From a virus, in the IMG/VR virus record IMGVR_UViG_3300024346_007609, positions 1-30,271 of that record: a DNA stretch of 30,271 nt. The stretch is one strand, 5' to 3'. Made by a program: the position numbers and the translations under genes. Each line of letters starts with the position of its first letter. The stretch's first letter is position 1. Of the stretch, positions 1-11,100 are shown in pieces. The notes beneath the pieces are model-generated. The model made no database searches. It was not told the DNA's origin and saw only the letters and a list, made by a program, of their open reading frames with translations.

Positions 1-696
1 GAAGCCACTGGTGCCACTCGTTCCACTAAAGCCAGAGGTTCCACTGGTGCCAGAGTAGCCGGAGTAACCAGAGGTGCCACTGAAGCCAGAGGTGCCACTG
101 AAGCCACTGGTGCCACTGTCTCCAGAGGTGCCACTGAAGCCACTGGTGCCACTCGTTCCACTAAAGCCAGAGGTGCCACTAAAGCCACTGGTGCCAGAGG
201 TGCCACTGAAGCCACTGGTGCCACTGTCTCCAGAGGTGCCACTAAAGCCACTGGTGCCACTGAAGCCACTATACCCAGAGTAGCCACTGAAGCCAGAGGT
301 GCCACTGAAGCCACTGGTGCCACTGAAGCCAGAGTAGCCAGAGTAGCCACTGATGCCAGAGGTGCCACTAGTGCCAGAGGTGCCACTGGTGCCAGAGGTG
401 CCACTGAAACCAGAGGTGCCACTGAAGCCACTGGTGCCACTGAAGCCAGAGGAGCCAGAGTAGCCACTGATGCCAGAGGTGCCACTAGTGCCAGAGGTGC
501 CACTGGTGCCAGAGGTGCCACTGAAACCAGAGGTACCACTGTAGCCAGAATAACCAGAGGTACCAGAGCCACTGAAGCCAGAGGTGCCACTGTATCCAGA
601 GTAGCCACTGAAGCCAGAGGTACCACTGGTACCAGAGAAGCCAGAATATCCGGAACTGGCCCTGACTCTTACGGCTGAAAAGCTGATTGGTGGCAT
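1..696 (-). CDS. Collagen-like tail fibre protein, N-terminal part (runs off window)
   Basis: The minus-strand frame stays open from an ATG at 696 to the window edge (232 codons), so only the N-terminus is present. After about 18 residues ([11 protein letters not shown]...) it is almost wholly Gly-X-Ser/Thr triplets, chiefly GFS, GTS and GYS, with a few GIS, GDS and GSS. This is the collagen-like repeat known from phage tail fibres, where such stretches form trimeric shafts; a receptor-binding C-terminus probably lies beyond the window. The start is only 4 bp after the stop of the 523-aa fibre gene, so it is probably the last gene seen of the tail operon. One triplet is short by a residue (Gly-Ser-Gly, 562-570), which breaks the Gly-X-Y register without breaking the frame. 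The collagen-like class is secure; the role as a fibre is inferred from family and position. Confidence 0.85.
   Translation of the reverse strand, partial: MPPISFSAVRVRASSGYSGFSGTSGTSGFSGYSGYSGTSGFSGSGTSGYSGYSGTSGFSGTSGTSGTSGTSGTSGISGYSGSSGFSGTSGFSGTSGFSGTSGTSGTSGTSGTSGISGYSGYSGFSGTSGFSGTSGFSGYSGYSGFSGTSGFSGTSGDSGTSGFSGTSGTSGFSGTSGFSGTSGTSGFSGTSGDSGTSGFSGTSGFSGTSGYSGYSGTSGTSGFSGTSGTSGF
341..534. repeat. 77-bp perfect direct repeat, period 117 bp, within the collagen-like gene
   Basis: Positions 341-417 and 458-534 are identical. The 117-bp period equals 39 residues or 13 Gly-X-Y triplets, so copy-number change keeps the reading frame and the collagen register. It lies within a wider field (about 1-660) of 9-bp and 18-bp units built from gccactg and gccagag words. 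This fits recent expansion by slippage or unequal recombination. Confidence 0.85.
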
Positions 697-700
697 ATTA

Positions 701-2272
701 TTATTCGATTGTCATGATGCCTGAGTAGTTGCTGCCACTACTCGTCGGAGTACACTCAATAAAAATAGCATCATATTGGTTAATCGTCAATCCGCTAAAT
801 GTGTAAACACTTGTAGTGTTTAGTACAACACTCTGAGTGACTGTGCTCGTTAGAGAAGTCGCAGCTGAGAATGCTGAACCATCAGCAGATCTAAATATCT
901 GGATAGACGTGTTGTTTCCGCCACCACTAACTCCACTCTGCCGAAGATAGACAGAGATCTTGTTTAAGGATGGGGACGTGACGATGAAAGCCGCGTCTGA
1001 AACAAGTGAAGATGACGAGTCTGCCGACACAACAAAGGAATTAAAATAGAAAGGAAGAGCGTTTATTCTGTCTGCACCAATCACAAATTTTGATGTCGAG
1101 ACTGATGGAGTTCCACTGAAGCCAGAATACCCACTGTACCCACTGAAGCTGTTTTCAACTATTATGCCTCTCCAGTTGTGGAAGAAGGCCGCTGTGGTAG
1201 ACACCGCCACAAGAACGGGCTTTGAAACGGCACCCAACTGACTGACGTCAGTTGTCGAATAGGTGCCTGGAGTGTAGAGGTCCAAGTAATAAACAGTGCC
1301 GGGAACTAGTCCAGACAAGCCTAGGATTTCACCCTCTGTAAGATAAACAAAATTGTTTGAGTCAATTACTTGATAAACTATGCCTACAACTTCAGCATTT
1401 TCTGGAGTATCGGCTAAAGCAGGTAAGTAGTCGGTGCCATTGAAGCGGATAATTTCTCCAAGGGACAGACCATGTGATGGCTGATTAACAAGTATGGTCT
1501 GATTGGAGCTTGAACCTGAAAATCCTGAATAGCCTGAATAGCCACTGACTCCACTGGTGCCAGAGTAGCCAGAATAACCTGATGTTCCGCTAAAGCCACT
1601 GGTGCCAGAGTAGCCAGAATAACCTGATGTTCCACTGAAGCCACTGGTACCAGAGTAGCCACTAACCCCTGAGTAACCTGAGTAACCTGACTCACCCATG
1701 CCATTCTCAACAATGACACCACGCCAATTGTGAAAATAAGCCTTGGTGGCAGTGATGGCATCCATCAACGGTTTCGACACCGCGCCGTACTGAGAAACAT
1801 CCGTTGTGGTATACGCTCCTGGGACATAGAGGTCTAGAAAGTAGGTGTACCCAGGAATTAGCCCGGAGAGTCCTTCGATCTCACCTTCAGTAAGAAGGTT
1901 GAAATTGTCTGAGTCGATTATTATACAAACTATGCCAACAACTTCGGCATGCTCAGGAGTATCAGCCAGGGCCTTTACATAGTTTGTGCCATCAAATCTA
2001 ACAATGTCACCCACGACAAAGCCGTGGGAAACTTGGTGGACTTCAATAAACGTGGTGCTTAGTCCAGAGTAACCGCTGGTGCCAGAGTAACCGGAGTAAC
2101 CCGATTGGCTTGACCCGGATGTGCCAATATTTACCCAAACGCCAGAGACCTTTAGCCAAACTAGATAAGAGGAGTCAGACTCATAGAATCTGGCTCCGTC
2201 GATGACGTTTAAGGGTTTAACGTCAGACGAAAGACCTACAAACGTATCTCCGGCGTAATGCTGAACTGCCAC
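701..2272 (-). CDS. Tail fibre protein with duplicated domain and collagen-like linkers
   Basis: A 523-aa protein with a GTG start, 3 bp after the upstream stop. Residues 1-50 ([16 protein letters not shown]..., ending in WVNIG) resemble the short N-terminal module common on phage fibre proteins. A GYSG linker follows, then a domain of about 118 residues (73-190), a longer Gly-X-Ser linker (195-255), a second copy of the same domain (257-374), a short linker and a different C-terminal domain (392-523). The two copies share blocks such as ALADTPE.AEVVGIV, LTEGEI.GLSGL.PG and HNWRG.IVEN. The layout suggests a trimeric fibre with paired globular knobs joined by collagen-like rods. The function as a fibre is inferred from architecture; the receptor is unknown. 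Confidence 0.8.
   Translation of the reverse strand: MAVQHYAGDTFVGLSSDVKPLNVIDGARFYESDSSYLVWLKVSGVWVNIGTSGSSQSGYSGYSGTSGYSGLSTTFIEVHQVSHGFVVGDIVRFDGTNYVKALADTPEHAEVVGIVCIIIDSDNFNLLTEGEIEGLSGLIPGYTYFLDLYVPGAYTTTDVSQYGAVSKPLMDAITATKAYFHNWRGVIVENGMGESGYSGYSGVSGYSGTSGFSGTSGYSGYSGTSGFSGTSGYSGYSGTSGVSGYSGYSGFSGSSSNQTILVNQPSHGLSLGEIIRFNGTDYLPALADTPENAEVVGIVYQVIDSNNFVYLTEGEILGLSGLVPGTVYYLDLYTPGTYSTTDVSQLGAVSKPVLVAVSTTAAFFHNWRGIIVENSFSGYSGYSGFSGTPSVSTSKFVIGADRINALPFYFNSFVVSADSSSSLVSDAAFIVTSPSLNKISVYLRQSGVSGGGNNTSIQIFRSADGSAFSAATSLTSTVTQSVVLNTTSVYTFSGLTINQYDAIFIECTPTSSGSNYSGIMTIE
1551..1660. repeat. 45-bp tandem repeat encoding 15-residue collagen-like unit
   Basis: Units begin at 1551, 1596 and 1641. 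The first two match over most of their length; the third is partial and diverges after about 20 bp. Each encodes a 15-residue unit of GTS, GYS and GFS triplets in the linker between the two copies of the duplicated fibre domain. Confidence 0.75.
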
Positions 2273-2275
2273 AGG

Positions 2276-2737
2276 TTAATTACACTTCGACAATACCTCA
2301 TTTACAACCACCGCCGGGTTGACAAAAGACTCCAGATCATGAGCACAATCATGCCAAAAGCCAAATTGGTCCGGCCTAAGGTAGGACCGATCCTTCAAAA
2401 TGTTTGTATTTTGTGGGTAACCAAAAATGGATGGGTCTGAGCGAGACCACACAACCACCCCAGATTTTTTAGTGTGGGAACAAAGGTGTGGGAAGAAATT
2501 ATCCACAGACATCCATGTCTTACAGCTTGGATCATCAACCATTCTGGTTAACTCGGCCAAACTAAGGCCAAAAGCTGGTTTGGCCCCATTAAGCAAAATT
2601 TCTCCGAACAATCCAATCTGTACTATGGGGTGGCCCATCGACACGAGCACATCTACCACGACTTGCCAGTGGTGGTAATTTTTGGGGTTGGTGGCCCCAG
2701 TGCGAAGTTTAGACGAGTAGGGTGAAAGTATAATCAT
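2276..2737 (-). CDS. GT9-like glycosyltransferase, C-terminal half as a separate gene
   Basis: A 153-aa protein whose sequence looks like the C-terminal Rossmann half of a family 9 (ADP-heptose transferase type) glycosyltransferase: it opens with IILSPYSSKLRTG, then NPKNY.HW, an IVQIG.FGE strand-turn, and MSVDNFFPHLCSHTKKSGVVVW, where this family binds the nucleotide sugar. It is far shorter than a complete GT9 enzyme (about 340 aa). The preceding gene ends in a GT9 N-terminal half, and the two overlap as ATGA at 2734-2737, so the products probably act together as one split enzyme. Alternatively this is a relic of a frameshift in a fused gene. Donor and acceptor are unknown. It lies directly upstream of two fibre genes. 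Confidence 0.65.
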   Translation of the reverse strand: MIILSPYSSKLRTGATNPKNYHHWQVVVDVLVSMGHPIVQIGLFGEILLNGAKPAFGLSLAELTRMVDDPSCKTWMSVDNFFPHLCSHTKKSGVVVWSRSDPSIFGYPQNTNILKDRSYLRPDQFGFWHDCAHDLESFVNPAVVVNEVLSKCN

Positions 2738-4404
2738 ACATCGTGCATGGTTCTAAAAGCTTCAACAAGCGACTTGTTCCAATTTCTGCTTATCATGAAA
2801 TTGTAGATGTTATACTTTCCAATGTCAGGGTCTAACTTGATTGCATCAGCTATGCTAATGGTTGTCTCATTTACAAAAACTTGTGGATAACAGACGGACA
2901 GAATGAGTTTCTTGCCAAGGTTATCTGCTTTTTTCTTGATATCTGGCCACACGTGAGAAAAGGCAAGGTGGTCACCCAGGCCGTTGTCGAGGACCACAAG
3001 CCAGTAGTCATTAAATTTGACTCCATGGTCTGAAGCCCACGAGTCAAAAACTGTCTCATCAGTCTGCCACAATGATGTGTCATTAAATAGCCTGATGCCA
3101 CCCTGAGGATCTCTTAAGTGCCAAGTTATGGCATCACCAACCACGGCAAGTTTCCACCCTCTCAAGACCATTTCGTGTGAAAAAATGGTCTCCTCTCTGT
3201 GACCTACAACAGAAAGATTTGTGGGATAGCCATGCTGAGCGGCCTCTTTCCTAAAGAGAAAAGTGTTGTGAAGGTGCTCAACACTTTGAATGCCAGAGAA
3301 TCTGTACCACTGCACATTTTGACGACACTTTACGTCACTGATTAACCCGGAAGCTGAGATGTCCAGTGAGTGTGGTGTCAGCCACGGAAAATGGACCAGG
3401 GGTGCAACAGCACCCACACCCTCGTCCATGTGGCCTAATAAACATTGAAGTACATTGGGTTCTGCCGAGTTGTCATCGTCCACCCTCCAGATAAAGGTTG
3501 TTTCAGCCATGTCAATGGCCTTTTGGTGATTCAAGACTTGACCACGTCCCTCACCCTTTACAACATCAACCTGGCATCCTTTCTGAGACAAAACATTGAA
3601 AAGGTGACTGTAGACACTATCATTGAAAAATTCGCCACCATCACCATCATCAAAAATGATAAGCCTTTGAGGAACCACTGACTGCAATGATATTGACTGG
3701 ATCGCCAGAGGTAGTGTGGTCTTGTACCGTCCTCGTGTGGATATGTGGGCTGTGACTGGGGTTGTTTGACGAACAGGAGGTACCTTGGAGAAAACTACTC
3801 CTGGACTAAGAATAATGGCTGTGGGTTCGGGCTGTGCATTCAATGTGTGGCCACCCTTGTGGAAGATCTGGAAGTCTCCAGTTAGGTAACCATTGGCCGA
3901 CTTGACGTCACACGTTCTTTTGATAGCATAGCCGCTTTTTTGGGCCCTTTTGCACCAGTCAATCTCGTAGTCTCTGTACGGAAAATCTTCAGACAGTGGA
4001 CCCACTTTGTTCCAAACTTCTCTGGACAGGGCAGCGCAGAAAAAATGAATGTAATCTGTGCCATTCTTGTTGAGTTGAAGGGGACCACAGACAGCTATTT
4101 TTGAGTCCACCACCAACTCTTTTAACTGGTCCAGCCACCGTGAAGGTGGTTGTGGAAGAAGTAAGGCATCATCATGAAGAATTACCACATATGGGTTGCT
4201 AGTCTCACTTATGCCCTTGTTAATGGCAGAAGCAACTGTTCCATTGTGTTGAATCCACTTTAGCCACGACACTCTGGGCTGTGTTGGACCAACGGCCACA
4301 AACTTAAGCTGGCCGTCCGTTGCACGAGTGTTAGCCTGGATGGATTCACACAGTTTTTCAAGTGCAGACCCAACACACTTTGTAGGGATGATGATATCGA
4401 ACAT
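2734..4404 (-). CDS. Tandem glycosyltransferase: GT2-GT2 plus N-terminal half of GT9
   Basis: A 556-aa multidomain enzyme. The chosen ATG at 4404 gives MFDIIIPTK, the usual first strand of a GT-A fold, and sits 1 bp after the upstream stop; a start at 4443 would add 13 residues overlapping that gene. Domain 1 (about 1-200) has a DXD-type HDDALLL motif at 77-81 and an acidic EDFPYRDYEIDWC block near 139-151. Domain 2 (about 215-440) begins with PVTAHISTRGRY and carries VDDD at 308-311. Residues 467-556 look like the N-terminal half of a GT9 enzyme (VVLDNGLGDHLAFSHVWPDI), whose other half is in the next gene. The family is clear and the acceptor is not. Its position between adhesin and fibre genes suggests action on virion proteins or a host glycan. 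Confidence 0.8.
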   Translation of the reverse strand: MFDIIIPTKCVGSALEKLCESIQANTRATDGQLKFVAVGPTQPRVSWLKWIQHNGTVASAINKGISETSNPYVVILHDDALLLPQPPSRWLDQLKELVVDSKIAVCGPLQLNKNGTDYIHFFCAALSREVWNKVGPLSEDFPYRDYEIDWCKRAQKSGYAIKRTCDVKSANGYLTGDFQIFHKGGHTLNAQPEPTAIILSPGVVFSKVPPVRQTTPVTAHISTRGRYKTTLPLAIQSISLQSVVPQRLIIFDDGDGGEFFNDSVYSHLFNVLSQKGCQVDVVKGEGRGQVLNHQKAIDMAETTFIWRVDDDNSAEPNVLQCLLGHMDEGVGAVAPLVHFPWLTPHSLDISASGLISDVKCRQNVQWYRFSGIQSVEHLHNTFLFRKEAAQHGYPTNLSVVGHREETIFSHEMVLRGWKLAVVGDAITWHLRDPQGGIRLFNDTSLWQTDETVFDSWASDHGVKFNDYWLVVLDNGLGDHLAFSHVWPDIKKKADNLGKKLILSVCYPQVFVNETTISIADAIKLDPDIGKYNIYNFMISRNWNKSLVEAFRTMHDV

Positions 4405-4405
4405 G

Positions 4406-5149
4406 CTATACGATGACAGAAGAAAGAATAACTTCTCCACCATCGCGGCTCTTGGCCTTCCAAATTATTGTCTTGTTCGGACTTGATCCAGATGAGTACA
4501 CCCATGAAACAAAAGAATCATCACTAGGCGTGGCTGGTGTGGATTGTGCAATTATCTTGAGAATGTCCAGAGTCGTGGTGCCAACGAAATGCGGGTCATG
4601 TGCTACAAGGACCTCCACACTGTTTGCGTTTGAGATCAGGTTTATATTCTCACCGGCCTTTATTCGTCTGAAAAGTAAGACGGTGCCTGAGAGTGAGTCA
4701 TACAGGCCCTGTCCATCCGCGCCGGTGCCCATATTTTGAGCACCTGTGATTGTTCCACCCCCGCTAATTGTGACCCATGTTGTACCGTTCCAGTAGTAGG
4801 AAGCGTAGCCAAGATCACTTCTAATGACACGATAGCCCACATGGGTGGTAGTTGGGAATGATGTTACTACGGGGAGTTCAGCTTGTGCCCAAGTACCTGG
4901 AATACCGGATGCTACGCAATACCAAAGTCCGCGTATGCCATCGACCCAAACTGCATTGACGTAGTGTTGGCCAAATGTGGGTGGTCCAACCACACTGTTG
5001 GGCTGTCCTCCCACACGAGTGGGTTGACGACTAAACCCAGGACCCTCATTTATGATGAAGAAATTCTGCCACAGAACTTGCTTAAGGTCTGCAGCATTTC
5101 TGGGGTCTAGAAGCGTGCTAGGATAGAATGGAGCCGTGGGCAATGACAT
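4406..5149 (-). CDS. Tail-associated structural protein, function unknown
   Basis: A 247-aa protein, mostly beta-rich, with short motifs typical of phage fibre and baseplate accessory proteins: LWYCVASGIPGTW near 75-87, then GYRVIRSDLGYASYYWNGTTWV. It starts 1 bp after the stop of the 2225-aa tail protein (TAG, A, ATG) and ends 1 bp before the glycosyltransferase start, so it is firmly within the tail operon. No catalytic motif, membrane segment or signal peptide is visible. A role as an adaptor or fibre connector is inferred from position only. Confidence 0.65.
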   Translation of the reverse strand: MSLPTAPFYPSTLLDPRNAADLKQVLWQNFFIINEGPGFSRQPTRVGGQPNSVVGPPTFGQHYVNAVWVDGIRGLWYCVASGIPGTWAQAELPVVTSFPTTTHVGYRVIRSDLGYASYYWNGTTWVTISGGGTITGAQNMGTGADGQGLYDSLSGTVLLFRRIKAGENINLISNANSVEVLVAHDPHFVGTTTLDILKIIAQSTPATPSDDSFVSWVYSSGSSPNKTIIWKAKSRDGGEVILSSVIV

Positions 5150-5150
5150 A

Positions 5151-8100
5151 CTAGTAGGTGTATGTGACTATTGTCTGAGCCGGGAAGACCGACCGTGTGG
5201 AATTACGCAATGCATAGACTCTGATGTCTATGTCCTGGTAGGAGCCAAAGGAACTTAAGATATCATTTGAAGTTAGAACCAGCACACTTACGCCAGAACC
5301 AACATCAATAGTCTTGACGAGTGTGCCATCAAACTTGCGCAACTCAACAGCAGATCCTGGAACAGTGCCACCATCATTGGTAAGGGTCCACTGAAGCGTG
5401 AGTGTCTGGCCTGAGGAATATCGAGGATTATTTCCGTCACCATTCACAATAAAATTAGTGGGTGTCAGAGGAGGCGTTGTGGCCGTGTAGATTCTCCAGG
5501 TGAAGTCTCGCACATCTGTCCCACTTGCAGAGGTGGCCGTGAGGTGTGAGGCTGTGATTCCAGCAATTTGAGGTGTGCCTAAAACAGTGCCACTGATTAG
5601 TGTAAGGCCTGAAGGAATTTCATCCCATGAGAACGTGGCCACTGTGGGTGACATGGCGTATGCACGATAGCTAAAGGCCACACCCACAGTGCCATCAACG
5701 ACTGTCTTGCTAGAAATAAGCACTGTGGGTATGGACATAGAGTCATAGGAACCATAGGGGTCAGAAGCGGTAAGAGTGCCAGTCAACAGGGTTCCATTGG
5801 GGTGTACGATAATTGGATTTGAGTTCAGGTTTGTGATTGGGTCGGAGACACTTGTCATTGCCCAGGAGTAAGACAACAGATCATTGTCTTGATCAGTAAC
5901 AATGGCCTGTATCGTTGTTGCAACACCCGGCTCAATGTTGTCAGGGGACAATATGTCAAAACGTTGGATTACTGGGGCATGGTTCCCTATCAGAGTCACA
6001 GACCCATATAGTAACACTGGGTCACCCACTGTGGGAGTGATTGTCAACTTGACTCGTCGAGAACCTGCAGTTTGATTGGCTATAGATGGAAGCAAAAGGG
6101 TGTTTTGGTAGACACCTCCACTCAGATTTTGAGTCAAACCCACACTGGTGTACCCACCTGATATGGGTGAAAAACCCGTAACGCTAGAGAAGTCAGATAA
6201 CACCCAACCTTCAGCTGTCAAGAAGTCCCAAGCAAATGTTGGAGTGCTACCACCATTTTGGTCAGTGGCCCGGCAAGTAAAGCGCACAGTGCTGTTGTTG
6301 CCAATTCTTTGAGATTTGGGTTGAGAAACAACTGCTGCAATAATGGGCTTAAATGGCAGAGCTCGAACATCAATGTCTAGTAGTGTTGTGCCACCATTGA
6401 CATCCACAGCATGTAGAACTTTCGTAGCACTTGTGGCCACACTAAATGGAAGATTAAAAGTGCCTTCTGTGGTTCCGTAGCTCAGGGTACTTATCGTTGT
6501 GGGTGTGACACCATCCAACCAAACTAGGATGGGTGAAGCAGAATTTGGATCTGAGATTGTACCCGTTAAAGTTGTAGCGTATGTGGGTGGTAAGTCATTG
6601 TTGGACAGAGTGGCTGACTGAATCACAGGGGGTGAATTCACTACAATTGAATCAGTCACATTTGTGGATTGGCCCCACTCGTTTGCAACTGTACAGGTCC
6701 AGGGAAGGGTGCCACCCTGGTTGACGACTTTCTGGATGGTCCCAGCGCTAGAAGTTTCTACTGAGTTGTCCCAGAAATTCCAGATGTAAGACACCGCCCC
6801 TGAAGCCACAACGTCTATTCCAAGGCCGTAGCCAACTTGAATGGGTGTTGTGCCTGGTGACAACGTTTGAGTGTGAGATGAAATTGAAGGTGCCGATGTA
6901 GCAGAAGGGTTTGTAAGCACTGTGGACCCAGCATAACTTGGGCTCAGCATCACTCGGCTGACCTTATTGTCTGTGGACATGGTCAACAGCTCTGACAAGG
7001 TGTAAGACTCCTCAACGCCTCCAACGCTTGGGTTTATGTTGGCCTCATGCTCCCACGCATAAATGGTGCCGGTGCTTGTGACTTCAGCCAACCACCCACC
7101 TGGCGTCAAGTTGCCCAAAGAAGTTGTGCCACTAGCTGTTGTGGATACCTCAACTAGTGAAACACCTGGGCCAACCCTATAAACTTGTGTCTTAAGCCGG
7201 TCAATTTCAATGCCGTCAACAACCAGCTGGTAGGTAATGCCTCGAGTGGGATCATCGACAATACCACCCCAATAAATCTGTACAAGCCATGGAGATGATA
7301 TGGCATTGTTGACGTAGAAATCATAGTATGTTTCCTCAGATGTTGAGTTTGGAGACAACACCATGGGGAATGTAATATTCTGGCCGATGGTGACCTCGAC
7401 ATCAAAACCTTCAAATGTTCTGGCAACTTGCCCATGATTGTGGGCTGTAACACGTAGACGATAGTGACCAACGTCTAGATTGGCAGTTGAGGCCGTGGAT
7501 GACCACATCAACTGGCCTGTGGAGTACAGAGATGGACTGCCATCATACAAGGTAGACGATTCTGTTGGAATCCAACCCTCACTTCCTGTAAAGGTTTTTA
7601 GGCCATACTCATGGCGATACAGATAAGTTATGGGTGTGGTGGTGTCAGTAGTACCCGTGGAATAAACGACATCACTTGAATTTACGGACAATTGGGTAGT
7701 TCCATTTGTAAGGACAGTAACTGCACCTGATGGATACTCATTTAATGCATTGATTGGAACTGGAGTTACAGTAAATGTGGGTGACGAAACATACCCACCA
7801 ACGCCTAACTGGTAAATGGTTCCACTGTCACCTTCAATCCAAATACGGTCCACTAGAGGGTTGGTGTAGTTGGCAGGATTTGGCCAAGGTGAAACTGTTC
7901 CAGTGGCCTCGGTGGACACCACTCCGCCTGTTCCAGAGAATGGAGCCGACACGATTCTGACATAGCCAGCAGAGGTATCAGCCAGCCATTCAGGGTTTAT
8001 GCCGCTTGGTAACCCGGTATTTGGCGAGACTGGGTCCCTGTTGATGGCACTTGTGGGCAGAAAGGCCTCACCAAGGCGTCGTGGAAGAGTTGGAAGAACT

Positions 8101-11100
8101 CCACCAGCCAAACCTACGAGATTGCGTCCAGAGTCAGCAATGAAGCGCCCCTGGACGTCATAGTTGGACACGGGTAAAAGGTTGCCAGGATACTCGGTGA
8201 TTGTTCCAAGACTGGTCACCGTGGTTGTTCCACCCGATGTTGAAGTGAACTGACCTGTTACTTCCACAAGATTAGACTGTGGCTGCAGATCAGAGGCAAC
8301 AAACCCACTGGCCAGTACTCTAAGAAACCACCGATCCCCTGTGGTTGATATTTCAACTGGCGTGGGTTGTGTGGCCAACTGTGTGGCCACCCCACTTGGT
8401 TGATAAAAAGTAGTTACATCACTGGACAGTTTGAACGTGGACCAAAGCTTAAAGTCCTGGAGGTAATACTCTGCATCAGTTGACACAGACAAAAAGTCAA
8501 GTGTGTCCGTATAAACAGAGATTGGGCTTACGCTGTATGATGTATAAGTGCTATTAACGCCAGTGACCAGCGTGGCATTCTTTTGGCGAATGCTGATAAA
8601 GGAAAAACTGGAAACGGTTAGTGTAGCTTGTAGTACTCCACTGTAGTAAACGGTTAGTGTTGAGATACTGGCCATCTTTACAACCAATGGGCCCATGGAC
8701 AAGATAGTCTGCGTGGAGACGTAAGCATTGGGCTTAAACCAAAAAGCTAGGGTAAATTCATTCAGAAGTGGATCAATGCTTATGGAAGCTTCCAAGCCAT
8801 GGCAGTATGTAACCCAACCTCGGTTAGAATCCCAAACACGATCTTGAGGTATAAGACCCGTGACAGTCATTTGACGAATCACTGGATACACACAGTTGAT
8901 ATCGAGATCTTCGTCTGGGTGTGCATTAAATGGTATCCATGCACTCAGACCACTTTGCATGGAAGCAGAAAAAGTGCGTTCTGGGCAGGCTAGAAGTTGG
9001 CCATACCGTATGCCAACATAGTATTGGTTGTTGCCACTGTACGCAATGGTTGGTAATGGATTCTGGCCCGAAAGCCCAGTAAATCTGAAACGATATGGGA
9101 ATGTACCTTGAAGAAGATACACGCCGTAACTCAACCCACTATTTGAGTCAGCACTTGCAACAAATTTTCCAGGGAATTTTTCCTCATTGCCATAGACAGG
9201 TTCCAGATCACGATCAAGAATTTCACGTTCAAGTGGGCGAGTCCACTCATTGACGTCTGGATAAAGTGTTGGACGACTTCCAAATTCTGATAAGGTACCA
9301 AACTGGTCTTCAGGACGAGGTAGAAAACCAATAGTTCCTGCTTGTTTCTGGGCCGTTGTAGGCTCAGTGCGTATGGTGCCACTGTCTGTCAACAGCCAAT
9401 TAGCAACTACGACGTTTCCAGACGGAAATTGTGCAGGGCGTGTGGCAGAGAATACACCGGTGTAATAATTTAAGTCAGTTGAAACGGCCCCATAAGACTC
9501 AGTTCCAGAGAATGTTACTTGGTTGGGATCACCTTGGCTGGATTGGCCTGTCAACACTACCGTCTCATATGGAACCAGTTGGTAGGTGGTTACAGATGAC
9601 GTGGCCATGAACACTGGCGTTGCTGGATACCAAGGTGCAAAGAGTGAGTCTTGCGATTCAACCTGGTACTCAGTACCCACAATAGTGTTAAATGTAATGA
9701 CCAACTCTGGACTGATAGACAGCGTGGGTGAATCATCACCAAAGGAAATGACTCGGAAAAATTGAGTGTCACTGGGAACACGTACGATGGTTAGTGTTGC
9801 AGTTCGTGGATAAATGGGTCCTGTAATGGTACCTGACAGTGATGATGTCTCGTCGTAGACAAGCGCCTGGTTGAAATACTCAGCATAGCCGATGGCGTCC
9901 TCATACAAAACGCCAGTACTGAATTGGCGAATATACCTTGTGGATGGCTTTACAGAGTTTAGTATGACGTCAGTCTCTGCGGCAAGATTAGTAAGCCACC
10001 GGGTATCAACTTGCTGGGTATTTCCAGCCACCTCTGTGGTTCCACTGAACGGAAAATATGGAGGTGACGCCACAAGTGAACCACTGCCAACTTGTTCAAT
10101 AACACTGGGGTTTGGTTTTACTGGAACTGATCTGGCATTGATTGTGACCTCTTTTATAGCCAGGGCTAGGTTGTAGTAGCTGGTACGGTACTTTATGCTG
10201 GAAAGTCTGTCAAAAATTGTGGCCTCAAAATCACCGTTTGAATAGTATGGAACGGTCCCATCTGCTGCAGTTCCAGCCACATACACGTTAGAAGCCAATG
10301 TGTATGTGAAGCTCGTTGAGCTGGTAACTGTTATGACGTAGAGGCCAACGTAGTCAAAGGGAGTAACATTGCTGATAAAAACATAGGACCCGGATGTAAG
10401 ACCATGCGGCTGGTAGGTTACTACCGTGGCAATGGATGGTGTTACATCTGATGTGTTTATAGTGGATATTACATTAGGTACGCTCTCGACTACTATGGAC
10501 AAGCCATTAAAAGACACACCCTCAGCCAAACCCTCTACAGACAGTGTATCAGAAAGTTGTGCAGCGGCTTCAACATTTGGCTTACCACCACTCAGGGTGT
10601 AGATTCCAGCAATGGGTTGGGTGATCTGAAGCCAAATCGAAGAATCTTGTGAAATGATTACACTGCCCTCATTTACAGTGATTCCAGAGGCCAAGTTACC
10701 ATTGGCTCCCTTGTTGAAGAAAGTCACTGATGTTCCGTTAATGGCTCCCACCTCCAGGGTTCCGGCACTGTAGAGGGTGACCAGCTGTCCAACACTCATC
10801 CAGGATGAATCAGTGACAGTGGCCAAAACACTTGAATCGATGGCAGGCATCAAAAATGAGGCGCTGACAAGAGATGTTGGAGGGGCGGTGGTAGTGCTGG
10901 CTTTGACTAAAAATGTTCGACCCGTTGAGGACACCACGACGTCGCCCAAATTGTAGGTGGACGCTTCTGTGTAAACACCCCTGAAATTGGTAAGAGTAAG
11001 GCCATCAATCTTCCACTTTACATAGGGATTGGCTCCATTGGCCTGAGAAAGGAAGTTTGTGGTATTAAGCAGGCTTAGCCGAGTGGACCAAGTATAGAAA

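Noticed and set aside
74-283. Plus-strand ORF of repeated Pro-Leu-Lys-Pro type
   Set aside because: It is the antisense reading of the Gly-X-Ser collagen repeat; its periodicity is forced by the minus-strand codons, and it has no start signal.
1-660. CRISPR-like array of regular repeats
   Set aside because: Units are 9-bp and 18-bp coding triplets without unique spacers, all in one open frame.
4405-4443. Upstream ATG for the tandem glycosyltransferase
   Set aside because: It would add 13 residues before the normal first strand of the GT-A fold and overlap the previous gene by 38 bp; the ATG at 4404 sits right after that stop.
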